A stretch of DNA of 41,264 bases from the NCBI GenBank assembly GCA_017468985.1, contig JAFUHF010000029.1:1-41264 (forward strand), written 5' to 3'. Origin of the DNA: Bacteroidaceae bacterium. Its GTDB lineage: Bacteria > Bacteroidota > Bacteroidia > Bacteroidales > Bacteroidaceae. Of the stretch, positions 7,762-16,958 are shown piece by piece; position 1 is the stretch's first letter; each line of letters opens with the position of its first letter. The notes under the pieces were generated by a model. It made no database searches. It was not told the origin of the DNA and saw nothing but the letters and a program-made list of their open reading frames with translations. The translations under genes and the position numbers were made by a program.

Positions 7762-8595
7762 ATGATCGTTTCACTCAGAGAACTCCTCACCGACGCCGAC
7801 CGCAGAGGCTATGCCATTGGCGCCTTCAACTGTTTGAGTCAGGAAAACGTGATGGGGGCCATTCGCGCTGCCGAAGACCTCCGTTCACCCCTCATATTGC
7901 AATTGGCCGAAGTGCAGTTTCCCGAAGCCCCCCTGGCCATGATGGCTCCCCTCTTTCTGGGAGCCGCAGAGCGTGCCAAGGTGCCCGTATGCGTCCATCT
8001 GGACCACGGCCTCAGCCTCGAGACGTGCATCAAGGCCATCCGCCTGGGCTTCACCTCCGTAATGCTCGACGCCTCGGCCCTGCCCTACGAAGAAAACCTG
8101 AAGGCCACCATGGAAATCAGCCGCATAGCCAAAGCCGCAGGCGTTGACGTGGAAGCCGAGCTGGGCCACGTAGGCGACTGCGGAGTAGACACCGCCGACG
8201 TGTTTACGGAAGTGGAGCAGGCCGTAGACTTCGTGAGCCAAACAGGCATTGACGCCCTGGCCGTGGCCATAGGCAACCTGCACGGCCACTACATCGCCAC
8301 CCCTCAGCTCAACATCAAGCGGCTCAACGAAATCCACGAAGCCGTAAGCCTGCCCTTGGTGCTCCACGGCGGCAGCGGAACAAGCGTGGAAGACTTCAAG
8401 GCCTGCCTCAAGGGCGGCATCTGCAAGATCAACGTAGCCACGGCCATTCAGCTGGAAGCCACCAAACAGATTCAGCACTACCTGGCCACGGCCGAAAAGC
8501 CGGCATACATCCCCATGAAGCGCGTCATAGAGAAAGCCTCCTATGAGGTGATCTGTCAGCACATGGAGCTCTTTGAAAGCAACAACAAAGCATAA
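7762..8595 (+). CDS. Class II ketose-bisphosphate (fructose/tagatose-type) aldolase
   Basis: This zinc-dependent aldolase reversibly cleaves a ketose phosphate into dihydroxyacetone phosphate and an aldehyde in the cytoplasm. The 277-residue product has the class II signatures: VHLDHG with catalytic Asp81 and zinc ligand His82, VEAELGHVGD (130-139), His174 in GNLHG, His202 in VLHGGSG (phosphate loop), and INVAT (223-227). It is the short GatY/KbaY/Fba type. It is the first gene of a tight operon followed by a PfkB kinase (22-base gap), a D-lyxose isomerase-type cupin and GH92. That context points to a dedicated sugar pathway rather than to central glycolysis; the true substrate (fructose 1-phosphate, fructose 1,6-bisphosphate, tagatose or xylulose phosphate) cannot be read from the sequence. 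Confidence 0.92.
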   Translation: MIVSLRELLTDADRRGYAIGAFNCLSQENVMGAIRAAEDLRSPLILQLAEVQFPEAPLAMMAPLFLGAAERAKVPVCVHLDHGLSLETCIKAIRLGFTSVMLDASALPYEENLKATMEISRIAKAAGVDVEAELGHVGDCGVDTADVFTEVEQAVDFVSQTGIDALAVAIGNLHGHYIATPQLNIKRLNEIHEAVSLPLVLHGGSGTSVEDFKACLKGGICKINVATAIQLEATKQIQHYLATAEKPAYIPMKRVIEKASYEVICQHMELFESNNKA

Positions 8596-8617
8596 CCCCA
8601 TCACCCCCTCCTCCAGC

Positions 8618-9652
8618 ATGAAACGCAAGAAAGACGACCTGCTCAAGCAGCCAAGGCGCGGCATAGTGTGCGCCGGCAACTGGCTTCTGGACTACGTGAA
8701 CTTCATCCCCACCTATCCCGAAGCCGGCAATCTCGTGACCATCGAAAAGCTGAGCACGGGCTTCGGCGGCTGTGCACACAACGTGGTGGCCGATCTGGCC
8801 GGACTGAAAACCGACCTGCCCCTCTACGCCTGCGGCTGCATAGGAAGCGACAGCCCGGGCAACGACATCATGAAACTCCTGCTGAAACTCAACATCGATG
8901 CTACTGGCATGGAGCGCACCAATCAGCCCACGTCGTATACGCAAGTGATGTCGGACTCCTCACACGCCACGCGCACCTTCTTCCACAACCGAGGGGCAAA
9001 CGCCCTGCTGAATGTGGACCATCTGATGAAGGTCAACGCTCCAGCCAAGATTTTCCACCTGGGCTACCTGCTGCTGCTTGACGCCCTCGATGCCGACGAC
9101 GGGCAGTATGGCACGCGGGCCGCACGCGCGCTCCACGACTTGCAGCAGAAGGGCTACCTCACGTCGGTCGACGTAGTGTCGGAAGAAAGCGACCGCTTCC
9201 GCAAAATCGTGCTCCCGTCGCTGCGCTACATTGACTACTTCATCATTAACGAAGTGGAGGCCGGCAAATGCTTCGGCTACTCGCTGCGCTCCGCCGACGG
9301 AAAAATCCTGCTGCCCAAGGTTGCCGAAGCCGCAGAATTCCTGATCTCCCACGGCGTGAGGCGCGTGTGCGCCATTCATTTTCCCGAAGGAGGCTACGCC
9401 CTGACCAAAGAAGGCGAAACGCGCTTTGTTCCTTCCATACGCATACCGGCATCAGGCATCGTTTCGAGCGTAGGAGCCGGCGACGCCTTCACGGCAGGAA
9501 TGCTCTATGCCCTCCACGAAAACTACTCCCTGACGCAGGCCCTGCGCATCGGCGCCGCATCGGCGTACTACAACCTGAAGTCGCCCACCTCCACCGGCGG
9601 AGCACCGCGACTCACCCAGATAGAAGAATTCATCAAGACTCACTACGAATAA
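8618..9652 (+). CDS. PfkB-family carbohydrate kinase
   Basis: A 344-residue ribokinase-fold sugar kinase. The N-terminal PfkB region (FGGCAHNVVADLAGL, then CGCIGSDSPG) and the C-terminal catalytic/anion-hole motif SSVGAGDAFTAGM are clear; the Asp in GAGD is the expected general base. An in-frame ATG at 8573 would overlap the aldolase gene; the ATG at 8618, 22 bases after the aldolase stop, is preferred because the family N-terminus (GIVCAGNWLLD) follows it directly. Its place between an aldolase and a mannose/lyxose isomerase suggests it phosphorylates a ketose such as fructose or xylulose (inference). Confidence 0.88.
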   Translation: MKRKKDDLLKQPRRGIVCAGNWLLDYVNFIPTYPEAGNLVTIEKLSTGFGGCAHNVVADLAGLKTDLPLYACGCIGSDSPGNDIMKLLLKLNIDATGMERTNQPTSYTQVMSDSSHATRTFFHNRGANALLNVDHLMKVNAPAKIFHLGYLLLLDALDADDGQYGTRAARALHDLQQKGYLTSVDVVSEESDRFRKIVLPSLRYIDYFIINEVEAGKCFGYSLRSADGKILLPKVAEAAEFLISHGVRRVCAIHFPEGGYALTKEGETRFVPSIRIPASGIVSSVGAGDAFTAGMLYALHENYSLTQALRIGAASAYYNLKSPTSTGGAPRLTQIEEFIKTHYE

Positions 9653-9677
9653 CCATCTTATCTTAAAACATACCATC

Positions 9678-10346
9678 ATGAAAAGAAGTGAAATCAATCA
9701 CTACATCAAGGAAGCTGCAGCATTTTTTGACGCCAATCATTTCTATCTTCCCCCATGGGCCAAGTGGACACCGGCCGAATGGCAAACGAAAGGAACGGAG
9801 TGCAGCGAAATACGCAACAATGCCCTGGGCTGGGACATCACCGACTTCGGAAAGGGAGACTTCCTAAAGGAAGGACTCACGCTCGTCACCATGCGCAACG
9901 GCAACCTGAAACTCGACAAGAAACCCTACTGCGAAAAGATCATGCTCGTACGCGACGGCCAGATCACGCCCACGCACTTCCACTGGACCAAGATGGAAGA
10001 CATCATCAACCGCGGCGGCGGAACCCTCTGCATCAAGCTCTGGAAAGCCAATGCCGAGGAACAGCCCACCAATGATGACGTCAGCATTCAGGTAGACGGC
10101 GTGACGCGCAAGTTCAAAGCCGGCGAAACGCTGCGCCTCCAGCCCGGCGAAAGCATAAGCTTCACGCCCTACATTTATCACACCTTCTGGTCGGAAAACG
10201 GATGGAGCCTCATCGGCGAAGTGTCCACCGTCAACGACGATGCCAACGACAACCGCTTCCTGGAAGAGCTGCCGCGCTATCCGGCCATCATGGAAGACGA
10301 AGCTCCGGCCTTCCTGCTCTGCAATGAATACAACAAGCTCTTCTGA
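9678..10346 (+). CDS. D-lyxose isomerase-type cupin (D-lyxose/D-mannose ketol-isomerase)
   Basis: This 222-residue cupin matches the D-lyxose isomerase family (EC 5.3.1.15), which interconverts D-lyxose and D-xylulose and in characterised members also D-mannose and D-fructose. Expected metal ligands are visible: His100 and His102 in PTHFHW, Glu107 in KMEDIINRGGG, and His168 in YIYHTFW; EVSTVNDD follows as in the family. It starts 25 bases after the kinase and ends 4 bases before the GH92 start. The neighbouring alpha-mannosidase makes mannose-to-fructose isomerisation an attractive role, which is inference. Confidence 0.88.
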   Translation: MKRSEINHYIKEAAAFFDANHFYLPPWAKWTPAEWQTKGTECSEIRNNALGWDITDFGKGDFLKEGLTLVTMRNGNLKLDKKPYCEKIMLVRDGQITPTHFHWTKMEDIINRGGGTLCIKLWKANAEEQPTNDDVSIQVDGVTRKFKAGETLRLQPGESISFTPYIYHTFWSENGWSLIGEVSTVNDDANDNRFLEELPRYPAIMEDEAPAFLLCNEYNKLF

Positions 10347-10350
10347 CCGA

Positions 10351-12567
10351 ATGAAAAAGACCCTAAGCCTGCTCTGCCTGAGCGTAGGACTGCTCCTCAT
10401 CTCGGCATGCTCCACAAGCCACGAGAAGGAACCCATCGACTACGTGAATCCCTACATTGGAAACATCAGCCACATGCTGGTGCCCACCACACCGATGCAA
10501 CACCTTCCGGCCAGCATGATGCGCGTAAACCCCATGCGCGAAGGCTACAACGACGAACGACTGGCCGGCCTGCCCGTGCTGCTCACCAACGACCGCGGCA
10601 GCTTTGCCTTCAGCTTCAATCCCTATCAGGGAGAGGCCCAAGGCTTGCGCCCCATACTCAGTTACTCCTACGACAACGAGAAAGCCACGCCCTATCGCTA
10701 CAGCGTACTCCTGGACTGGCCCGGAATACAAGTGGACTTCGCCCCCTCCCATCAAAGCGCACTCTATCGTTTCAGCTACGAAGGCAAGGGCAAGCCTTAC
10801 TTCATCGTGTCAACCCAGAACGGCCACATTGAAGCCCAAGGCGACGCCTTCTGGGGAGAAGAATTGATCGATGCTGCGTCAGGAACGAAAGTATATCTGT
10901 ATGGACAATTACAGCAGCAGGCCGAGGACATCATTCCCGTACAGCATACGGAAAAGGGACAGGCCTTAGCCCTGGCCTTTGCCGACGGACAGAAGCAGCA
11001 GCAAGTGCGCTACGGTGTTTCGTTCATCAGCGTGGAACAGGCCCAGAAGAACCTTCAGCGTGAAATCACGGACTGGAATCTGGACCGACTGGCCCTGGCA
11101 GGACGCGAAACGTGGAACAAGGCACTGAGCAGCATCAGCGTGGAAGGCGGTACGGACGACGACAAAGCCGTGTTCTACACCGCACTCTACCGCTGCCTCA
11201 CCCGACCCGTATGCATGAGCGAAGACGATCACTACTACAGCGGATTCGACGGGAAGGTTCATGACAACGATGGCCGCAACTTCTACACCGACGACTGGAT
11301 TTGGGACACCTATCGCACGGCCCACCCCCTGCGCGCCCTCATCGATGCACAGATGGAAAGCGACATCCTTCATTCCTGCATCCTCATGGCCGAGCAAATG
11401 GACAATCACTGGCTGCCCACGTTCACCGCTTCCACCGGTCCTCGCTGGTGGATGAACAGCAACCACGCCGTAGCCTCCATGATTGACGGCTATCGTAAAG
11501 GCATTCGCGGATTCAGCCTGGAAAAAGCCTTTGAGTATGGCAAGAAAGGCATTGAGGAGAAATCGCTCATCCCCTGGTATGGCGGACCGGCCGGCGAGCT
11601 TGAGGCATTCTACCAAGAGCATGGCTACATTCCTGCCCTACGCCCGGGCGAACCCGAAACGGTAAAGGGAGTGAACACCAGCTGGGAGAAACGGCAGCCT
11701 GTAGCCGTAACGCTCGGCACCGTATATGACGAATGGTGCTTGGCACAATTGGCTCAGGAACTGGGCGACACGGCACAGGCCAACCACTATCTGAAACGGT
11801 CGTACAACTACCGGACGCTCTTCCATCCAGAAACGCATTTCTTCCATCCAAAAGACAAGGACGGACAGTTCATTCCCGACGTAAACTACAAAACCATCGG
11901 CCGTGAATACTACTGCGAGAACAACGGCTACATTCACCGCTGGGACGTACAGCACAACTTCGCCGACCTTGTCAGCCTTCTTGGAGGCAACGAAGCCACC
12001 GACCGAGAGTTGGACCTGCTCTTCACGACTCCCATCGGCATGCCGCGATACAACTTCTATCACCTCATGCCCGACCATGGGGCTAACGTGGGCATGTTCT
12101 CCATGGCCAACGAGCCCTGCTGCCACATTCCTTACCTCTATAACTACATTCTCCGCCCCTGGAAAACACAGAAGCTCGTACGCAAACTGCTTCACGAATG
12201 GTTCCGCAACGACTTGATGGGAATGCCGGGCGACGAAGACGGCGGCGGAATGTCGGGATTCGTTGTGTTCAGCATGATTGGCTTCTATCCCACCACACCG
12301 GGACTCCCCATGTACACCATCGGCAGTCCCGTATTCTCCGACATCAAGATTCAGCTTTCTGACGGCCACACCCTACAGATAAAAGCCCACAACGCAAGCG
12401 AGGAAAACAAATACATCCAGTCGGCTCGTCTGAACGGCAAGCCTCTGACGAACGCATGGTTTATGCACGCCGACATTGCGCAAGGCGGCCTCCTCGAACT
12501 GGAAATGGGCCACCGGCCCAACAAGCAATGGGGCACCAGTGAGGCTCCGCCCTCTCTCGGAATGTAA
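10351..12567 (+). CDS. GH92 alpha-mannosidase-like lipoprotein
   Basis: A 738-residue exo-alpha-mannosidase-type enzyme predicted to be a lipoprotein: signal peptide with lipobox ISAC and Cys20. GH92 signatures run in order: VNPYIGN near the N-terminus (beta-sandwich domain), DDWIWDTYRTAHPL, the GPAGELEAFYQEHGYIP segment, ANEPCCHIPYLYNY with the expected catalytic Glu, and GDEDGGGMSGF with the expected catalytic-base Asp pair. The last two motifs are usually written NEPSHH and N(E/D)D-GQMS from memory, so this enzyme departs at SH to CC and Q to G, and linkage specificity is uncertain. The frame opens at 10240, but only the ATG at 10351 gives the signal peptide. Calcium dependence is known for the family. 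Confidence 0.9.
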   Translation: MKKTLSLLCLSVGLLLISACSTSHEKEPIDYVNPYIGNISHMLVPTTPMQHLPASMMRVNPMREGYNDERLAGLPVLLTNDRGSFAFSFNPYQGEAQGLRPILSYSYDNEKATPYRYSVLLDWPGIQVDFAPSHQSALYRFSYEGKGKPYFIVSTQNGHIEAQGDAFWGEELIDAASGTKVYLYGQLQQQAEDIIPVQHTEKGQALALAFADGQKQQQVRYGVSFISVEQAQKNLQREITDWNLDRLALAGRETWNKALSSISVEGGTDDDKAVFYTALYRCLTRPVCMSEDDHYYSGFDGKVHDNDGRNFYTDDWIWDTYRTAHPLRALIDAQMESDILHSCILMAEQMDNHWLPTFTASTGPRWWMNSNHAVASMIDGYRKGIRGFSLEKAFEYGKKGIEEKSLIPWYGGPAGELEAFYQEHGYIPALRPGEPETVKGVNTSWEKRQPVAVTLGTVYDEWCLAQLAQELGDTAQANHYLKRSYNYRTLFHPETHFFHPKDKDGQFIPDVNYKTIGREYYCENNGYIHRWDVQHNFADLVSLLGGNEATDRELDLLFTTPIGMPRYNFYHLMPDHGANVGMFSMANEPCCHIPYLYNYILRPWKTQKLVRKLLHEWFRNDLMGMPGDEDGGGMSGFVVFSMIGFYPTTPGLPMYTIGSPVFSDIKIQLSDGHTLQIKAHNASEENKYIQSARLNGKPLTNAWFMHADIAQGGLLELEMGHRPNKQWGTSEAPPSLGM

Positions 12568-12609
12568 AAAAACTTCTTCGCCTATTCCTATATTATAAAT
12601 TATTCTGCT

Positions 12610-12617
12610 TACCTTTG
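12610..12617 (+). promoter_or_regulatory. -7 element of the GH27 gene
   Basis: TACCTTTG is an exact TAnnTTTG match 38 bases before the ATG at 12656, in the gap after GH92. It suggests that the GH27 gene has its own start even if read-through occurs. Confidence 0.6.
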
Positions 12618-12655
12618 CAAACATAAAGAAATTCATTATTCATTCATAATACACA

Positions 12656-14236
12656 ATGAAAAGAACCAAATACCTGATGCTTTCGGCCGCGTGCGCCGTG
12701 GCACTTACGGTTGAAGCTTTCGATCCACCTACGATGGGTTGGAGTTCTTGGAACACGTTTGCGCTCAACATCAATGAGCAGGTCATTAAGAGCCAGGCCG
12801 ACGCAATGGTTGCCACCGGATTGGATAAAGCCGGCTACAAATTCATCAACATTGACGACGGATATTGGGATGGCCGTGGCGAGGACGGACATCTGCGTCT
12901 GAACACAAAGCTCTTTCCAAGCGGAATGCGCTCTCTCGTAGACTATATTCACAAGAAGGGCCTGAAAGCAGGCATTTACAGCGACGCCGGCGACAATACG
13001 TGCGGATCGGGCAACCGTGCAGCATGGGGACTGGGCGTAGGCTTTGCCGGACATGAAGATGAAGACTGCCATCTCTACTTCATTGACTGGGATTTTGACT
13101 TCATTAAGGTGGACTATTGCGGCGGTGCTCACATGGGTCTTGACGAACGCCAGCAATACACAAAGATCAGCAATGCCATCAAGAACTGTGGCAAGCCCGG
13201 CATCATCTTCAATGTTTGCCGCTGGGCCTATCCCGGCACATGGATTTCTGACGTAGCCGATTCGTGGCGCACCACGGGCGACATCAACTGCTCATGGGGC
13301 TCTTTGCGCAGCATCGTGAAAGAAAACCTCTATCTGCAGGCCTTTACGGGCGGTGGCCATTACAACGACCCCGACATGCTGGAAATTGGCCGTACGCTCA
13401 CTCACGACGAGGAAAATACCCACATGGGTTATTGGTGCATCACGAGTGCTCCCATGCTCATCGGGTGCGACATGACCACCATTCCCGAGTATTCGCTCAA
13501 CCTACTCAAGAACGCTGACCTCGTAGCCATGAATCAGGACAAACTGGGCATCGGTGCCCCTGTGGTGCAGCGCGAAGGCGAGGTTTACGTATTCGCCAAG
13601 GACATGAATAAGTTCCACGGCCCAAAGCGTGCCGTTGTGGTGACTAACCTGACGGATGAAACCCAAACCATCAATGTGGACATCCAAGCACTGGGATTCA
13701 CTGGAAAGGTAAAAGTATACGACTGCTTCACCCATCAGGTGGCCAATGCCGCCGCTCAGGGAAAATACAGCGTAACCGTTCCTGCCCATGGCTCTGCCGC
13801 TTACTTTGTGACAGGCAAACGCATTGAGCAGATCATTTATCAGGCCGAAGAAGCTTATCTCAACGCTTATCAGGAAATCAAGAATTGGCAAACAGCCAAG
13901 CACGAGCAGAACACTCAGGCCGATCAGGGCGTTTTCGTTGGTTCGTTAGGCAACAGCGCAGACAACTATCTGGAATGGCGCAATGTCTATAGCGAAAAGG
14001 GCGGACAATACACGTTATCCATTCGTTACGCCAGCGGCGATCCACGTACCATTCGACTTGACGTGAATGGCGGCCAGACACGCGAGCTCAACAACCTGAA
14101 CAGTGGTGATTTCTACAAGAAATGGACCACCGTCAATGTACAGGTAACACTCAAGAAGGGATATAACACCATTCGCCTTTCCAATCCGTCATCTTGGATG
14201 CCGAACGTAGACTGCATGTCTGTTCGCAAGGCTTAA
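12656..14236 (+). CDS. GH27 alpha-galactosidase-like secreted enzyme with C-terminal carbohydrate-binding domain
   Basis: A 526-residue exported retaining glycosidase. After a signal peptide (about 1-21) comes the clan GH-D TIM barrel: MGWSSWNTF (27-35), NIDDGYW, the nucleophile Asp153 in IKVDYCGG, and the acid/base Asp209 in SWRTTGDI; GGHYNDPDML follows. A beta-sandwich follows the barrel, and the last 135 or so residues (from IIYQAEEAYLNAY, with RYASGDPRTIRLDVNGG) resemble a CBM35/CBM6-type module. Activity is most likely alpha-galactosidase, but beta-L-arabinopyranosidase also occurs in GH27. It follows the mannosidase operon and could debranch a galactose-decorated mannan; this is inference. 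Confidence 0.92.
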   Translation: MKRTKYLMLSAACAVALTVEAFDPPTMGWSSWNTFALNINEQVIKSQADAMVATGLDKAGYKFINIDDGYWDGRGEDGHLRLNTKLFPSGMRSLVDYIHKKGLKAGIYSDAGDNTCGSGNRAAWGLGVGFAGHEDEDCHLYFIDWDFDFIKVDYCGGAHMGLDERQQYTKISNAIKNCGKPGIIFNVCRWAYPGTWISDVADSWRTTGDINCSWGSLRSIVKENLYLQAFTGGGHYNDPDMLEIGRTLTHDEENTHMGYWCITSAPMLIGCDMTTIPEYSLNLLKNADLVAMNQDKLGIGAPVVQREGEVYVFAKDMNKFHGPKRAVVVTNLTDETQTINVDIQALGFTGKVKVYDCFTHQVANAAAQGKYSVTVPAHGSAAYFVTGKRIEQIIYQAEEAYLNAYQEIKNWQTAKHEQNTQADQGVFVGSLGNSADNYLEWRNVYSEKGGQYTLSIRYASGDPRTIRLDVNGGQTRELNNLNSGDFYKKWTTVNVQVTLKKGYNTIRLSNPSSWMPNVDCMSVRKA

Positions 14237-14253
14237 TACCGTTTTCTCATCCC

Positions 14254-14292
14254 ATATGCTGGCAAAGGAAACAATATCCTTTGCCAGCATAT
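14254..14292. terminator. Bidirectional terminator between GH27 and the AlaX-like gene
   Basis: A perfect 16-base inverted repeat (14254-14269 and 14277-14292; arm ATATGCTGGCAAAGGA) with a 7-base loop, followed by a TTTTATTTT tract on the plus strand. It serves two convergent genes. Confidence 0.88.
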
Positions 14293-14293
14293 T

Positions 14294-14779
14294 TTATTTT
14301 CCGGCTTCACTATCGTCCAAGCGGAACACGATACGCTGAACGCCTTCCTGCCAACGGTAGCTGGAAATACGAAAAATCCCTATTTGCGACGTATGTTCCA
14401 CATGCTGCCCTATGCACAGGCATTCATCATAATCGCCTACGTGAACTATGCGCACCGTTTCTGCAACATCGTCGGGTAAACGATCTAGATCAAATCGTTC
14501 CGCCACTTCTTCCTTCTTGGCATATTCCATCCAGATGGGCAGATCGTCTTTTATTACCTGATTTACGCGCTCTTCCAATTCGCGAATCTGAGCCTCTGTC
14601 AGCGGAACATCCATGCGATAGTCAAGCTTCGACTTTTTCCGCTCCACATGACCCTGAAACGCACGACCACAACCGTACAATCGCGCCACAGTTCCGTTAA
14701 GAATATGTTCCGCCGTATGAGATGGACGGTGTTCTTCCTTATTATGCTCGTTGAGCATTGGCAATTCTTCTGGTTTCAT
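14294..14779 (-). CDS. AlaX-like alanyl-tRNA editing domain protein
   Basis: A 161-residue free-standing editing domain related to the second additional domain of ThrRS/AlaRS. The zinc motif pair is present: HTAEH (HxxxH, residues 21-25) and CIGQH followed by VEHTSQIGIF (CxxxH). Free-standing members hydrolyse mischarged Ser- or Gly-tRNA(Ala) in the cytoplasm (family knowledge). The protein is short, as in the AlaX-S type, and lacks the glycine-rich core of the larger types. It is a single gene with its own promoter at 14800. Confidence 0.82.
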   Translation of the reverse strand: MKPEELPMLNEHNKEEHRPSHTAEHILNGTVARLYGCGRAFQGHVERKKSKLDYRMDVPLTEAQIRELEERVNQVIKDDLPIWMEYAKKEEVAERFDLDRLPDDVAETVRIVHVGDYDECLCIGQHVEHTSQIGIFRISSYRWQEGVQRIVFRLDDSEAGK

Positions 14780-14799
14780 AAATGAACGTGATAGGATTG

Positions 14800-14807
14800 C
14801 AAAGTTA
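14800..14807 (-). promoter_or_regulatory. -7 element of the AlaX-like gene
   Basis: TAACTTTG on the minus strand, an exact consensus match, 20 bases upstream of the start codon. Confidence 0.65.
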
Positions 14808-14883
14808 ATGCTTTCGTGTTACACTTTTCCCTCTTTTCTTCCATATCTTCTTCACAACAAAATGACAATAAAACGAAAGGAAC

Positions 14884-14914
14884 TTGCTAATAAAACCGAA
14901 AAAGGGTAACTTTG
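14884..14914 (+). promoter_or_regulatory. Promoter of the GH71/99-like and MATE genes
   Basis: TTG at 14884-14886 and TAACTTTG at 14907-14914 are separated by 20 bases, a good Bacteroidetes promoter; the ATG is at 14949. Confidence 0.72.
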
Positions 14915-14948
14915 CCTATCCAAAAACAATATTAACGGACTACAAACC

Positions 14949-16952
14949 ATGAATCATCTTCTGCAACGCATTGCAGCAGGCATGATATGCTGCTGCGCAC
15001 TGCTCCCCTCAATGGGACAAGACCTGATGTCCGACACTTGGGTGGGAACGGATGCCTTAGGACGCACGATGCCCACCAGCGAAGAGGTGGGACTGCCTAA
15101 AACGGACAAGCAAAGAGTAGTAGGCATGTTCTACATCACTTGGCATGATGAAGGAAAATACAATGTACCTAAGAATTATAAGGATGTTTCTCAGGTATTA
15201 GACCAAGACCCAGGGGCGCGAATCAACGGTGATTCGGAAGCATGGCCTCGCAATGTGGGGGCTTGGCATTGGGGAGAGCCCGAAAACGGCTATTTCCTCA
15301 GTCGCGACAGGTATGTCATCCGTCACGACATCTCAATGCTCACCGACGCCGGTGTGGATGTACTGATTTTCGACGTAACCAATGCCGTATGCTACTGGGA
15401 GGAATGGGAAACGGTGTGTTCCGTGATTGAAGAAATGAAACTTGAAGGTAATCCTACCCCAAAGATATGTTTCTGGACGTTTAATGGCCCTTCGATCGTG
15501 GTAAGTCTCAATCTGTATGAGCGCATTTACTTGCAGAATAAATATAAGGATCTGTGGTTCTATTGGGAAGGCAAACCGCTTTTGCTCTGTAACAGCCGCC
15601 CCGAAGTGGATTCCACCCCCAATCGTCCCGTTAACCGTAATCCCCACTACGAAGCCGAGGCCGTAACCGATCCCAACCATCCGCATTACAACAATGAACG
15701 TTATACCACGGAAATCTTTACTGACTATCCACAGGAAATGAAGGATTTCTTCACCATGCGCGGCATGTGGTGGGGCTATTATGAATGGTTTGGAAAGCGT
15801 TACGTCGGTACCGAAGACTCTTGGAGCTTTGGATATCAAATGGACGACCCTAACGTAGCCCGTCTCACTCCTGAAGAGCGCGCTTCCAAGCATCAGGGCA
15901 AGCTGGAAGAAATGGCCGTAACACCTGCACAGCACCCTATTTCCATTACAGGAAAGAGCTGGCGCACCGATACCAAGGAACCTTCTTTAGATGAGCATGA
16001 CTCACCGGCCGAGGCCTACGTTCCCTGGTTGGGAAAGACGGTGAAGAATCCAGAAGGCTACGGCATTTATTTTCAAGACCGCTGGGATGAAGCCCTGAAA
16101 GCTGATCCGCCTTTCATTTATCTCAACGACTGGAATGAATGGACGGCTGGTAAATATGTCACCGGTCATGCACCAGGCGATCCAGCCCCTGGACCAACGG
16201 AGTTTTTGGGACGAAAGGAAAACACGTTCTACTTCGTTGACCAGTACAATGCTGAGTTCAATCGCACCATCGCTCCCGTCAAAGGACGCTATACCGACAA
16301 TTACTACATGCAGATGGCACAGAACATCCGTCGCTACAAGGGTGCTCGCCCCATTCCCCAGAACAAGGGCCTGCGTTCCATCAGCATTGACGGACGCTTT
16401 GACGACTGGGCCGCTTCTGCCGCCTTCTTCGACACCCGTGGCGACATTACCCATCGCGATCACAATGGTTATGCCGGACGACATTACGTGAACACTTCAG
16501 GTCGCAACGACATTGTGGAGAGTCGCGTGGCTGTTGATCGAAAAAACGTCTACTTCTACGTAAAGGCAGCCTCCGATCTTACGTCCTTCCACGATCCTAA
16601 CTGGATGCTCCTTCTCATCGATGCCGACAACGATAGTCAAACGGGATGGTATGGCTACGACTTCATCATCAACAAGGAAGTGAGCGATGACCACCATACG
16701 GTCCTCATGCAGTTTGATGCTTCTTCTGCATCCTGGAAGCCGGTTACTCAAATTTCTTATGCACAGCAGGGAAACCGTATGGAGCTTGCCGTTCCTCGCA
16801 AGCTGTTACGCCTCACACAGAAGCAGTTCACGTTCGACTTCAAGTGGGCCGACAATCCCCAAACCCTGACTGACCCCATTTCTCTCTGTACCGACGGCGA
16901 CACTGCCCCCAACCGACGATTCAACTATCGGTTTATCTGGAACCAACAGTAG
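14949..16952 (+). CDS. Secreted GH71/GH99-like glycoside hydrolase candidate with CBM9/DOMON-like C-terminal domain
   Basis: A 667-residue exported protein (signal peptide about 1-23). Residues 55-440 resemble the TIM barrel of the GH71/GH99-like group: VGMFYITWHDEGKY, GAWHWGEPENGYFLSRDRYVIRHDISMLTDAGVDVLIFDVTN (read as separate stretches), then FYWEGKPLLLC, RGMWWGYYEW and FIYLNDWNEW. The C-terminal 180 residues (from LRSISIDGRFDDWAA, with LLIDADNDSQTGW) look like a CBM9/DOMON-type beta-sandwich. Its catalytic residues cannot be named with confidence, so substrate is open; mannan or a related polysaccharide would fit the neighbours. It ends 6 bases before the MATE gene. Confidence 0.72.
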   Translation: MNHLLQRIAAGMICCCALLPSMGQDLMSDTWVGTDALGRTMPTSEEVGLPKTDKQRVVGMFYITWHDEGKYNVPKNYKDVSQVLDQDPGARINGDSEAWPRNVGAWHWGEPENGYFLSRDRYVIRHDISMLTDAGVDVLIFDVTNAVCYWEEWETVCSVIEEMKLEGNPTPKICFWTFNGPSIVVSLNLYERIYLQNKYKDLWFYWEGKPLLLCNSRPEVDSTPNRPVNRNPHYEAEAVTDPNHPHYNNERYTTEIFTDYPQEMKDFFTMRGMWWGYYEWFGKRYVGTEDSWSFGYQMDDPNVARLTPEERASKHQGKLEEMAVTPAQHPISITGKSWRTDTKEPSLDEHDSPAEAYVPWLGKTVKNPEGYGIYFQDRWDEALKADPPFIYLNDWNEWTAGKYVTGHAPGDPAPGPTEFLGRKENTFYFVDQYNAEFNRTIAPVKGRYTDNYYMQMAQNIRRYKGARPIPQNKGLRSISIDGRFDDWAASAAFFDTRGDITHRDHNGYAGRHYVNTSGRNDIVESRVAVDRKNVYFYVKAASDLTSFHDPNWMLLLIDADNDSQTGWYGYDFIINKEVSDDHHTVLMQFDASSASWKPVTQISYAQQGNRMELAVPRKLLRLTQKQFTFDFKWADNPQTLTDPISLCTDGDTAPNRRFNYRFIWNQQ

Positions 16953-16958
16953 CAGCCG

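Noticed and set aside
8668-9081. 137-codon frame inside the PfkB kinase gene
   Set aside because: It is an out-of-frame shadow produced by high GC codon usage; the kinase frame has clear family motifs.
10240-10350. N-terminal extension of the GH92 protein
   Set aside because: It overlaps the isomerase gene, has no hydrophobic character, and would bury the lipoprotein signal peptide that starts at 10351.
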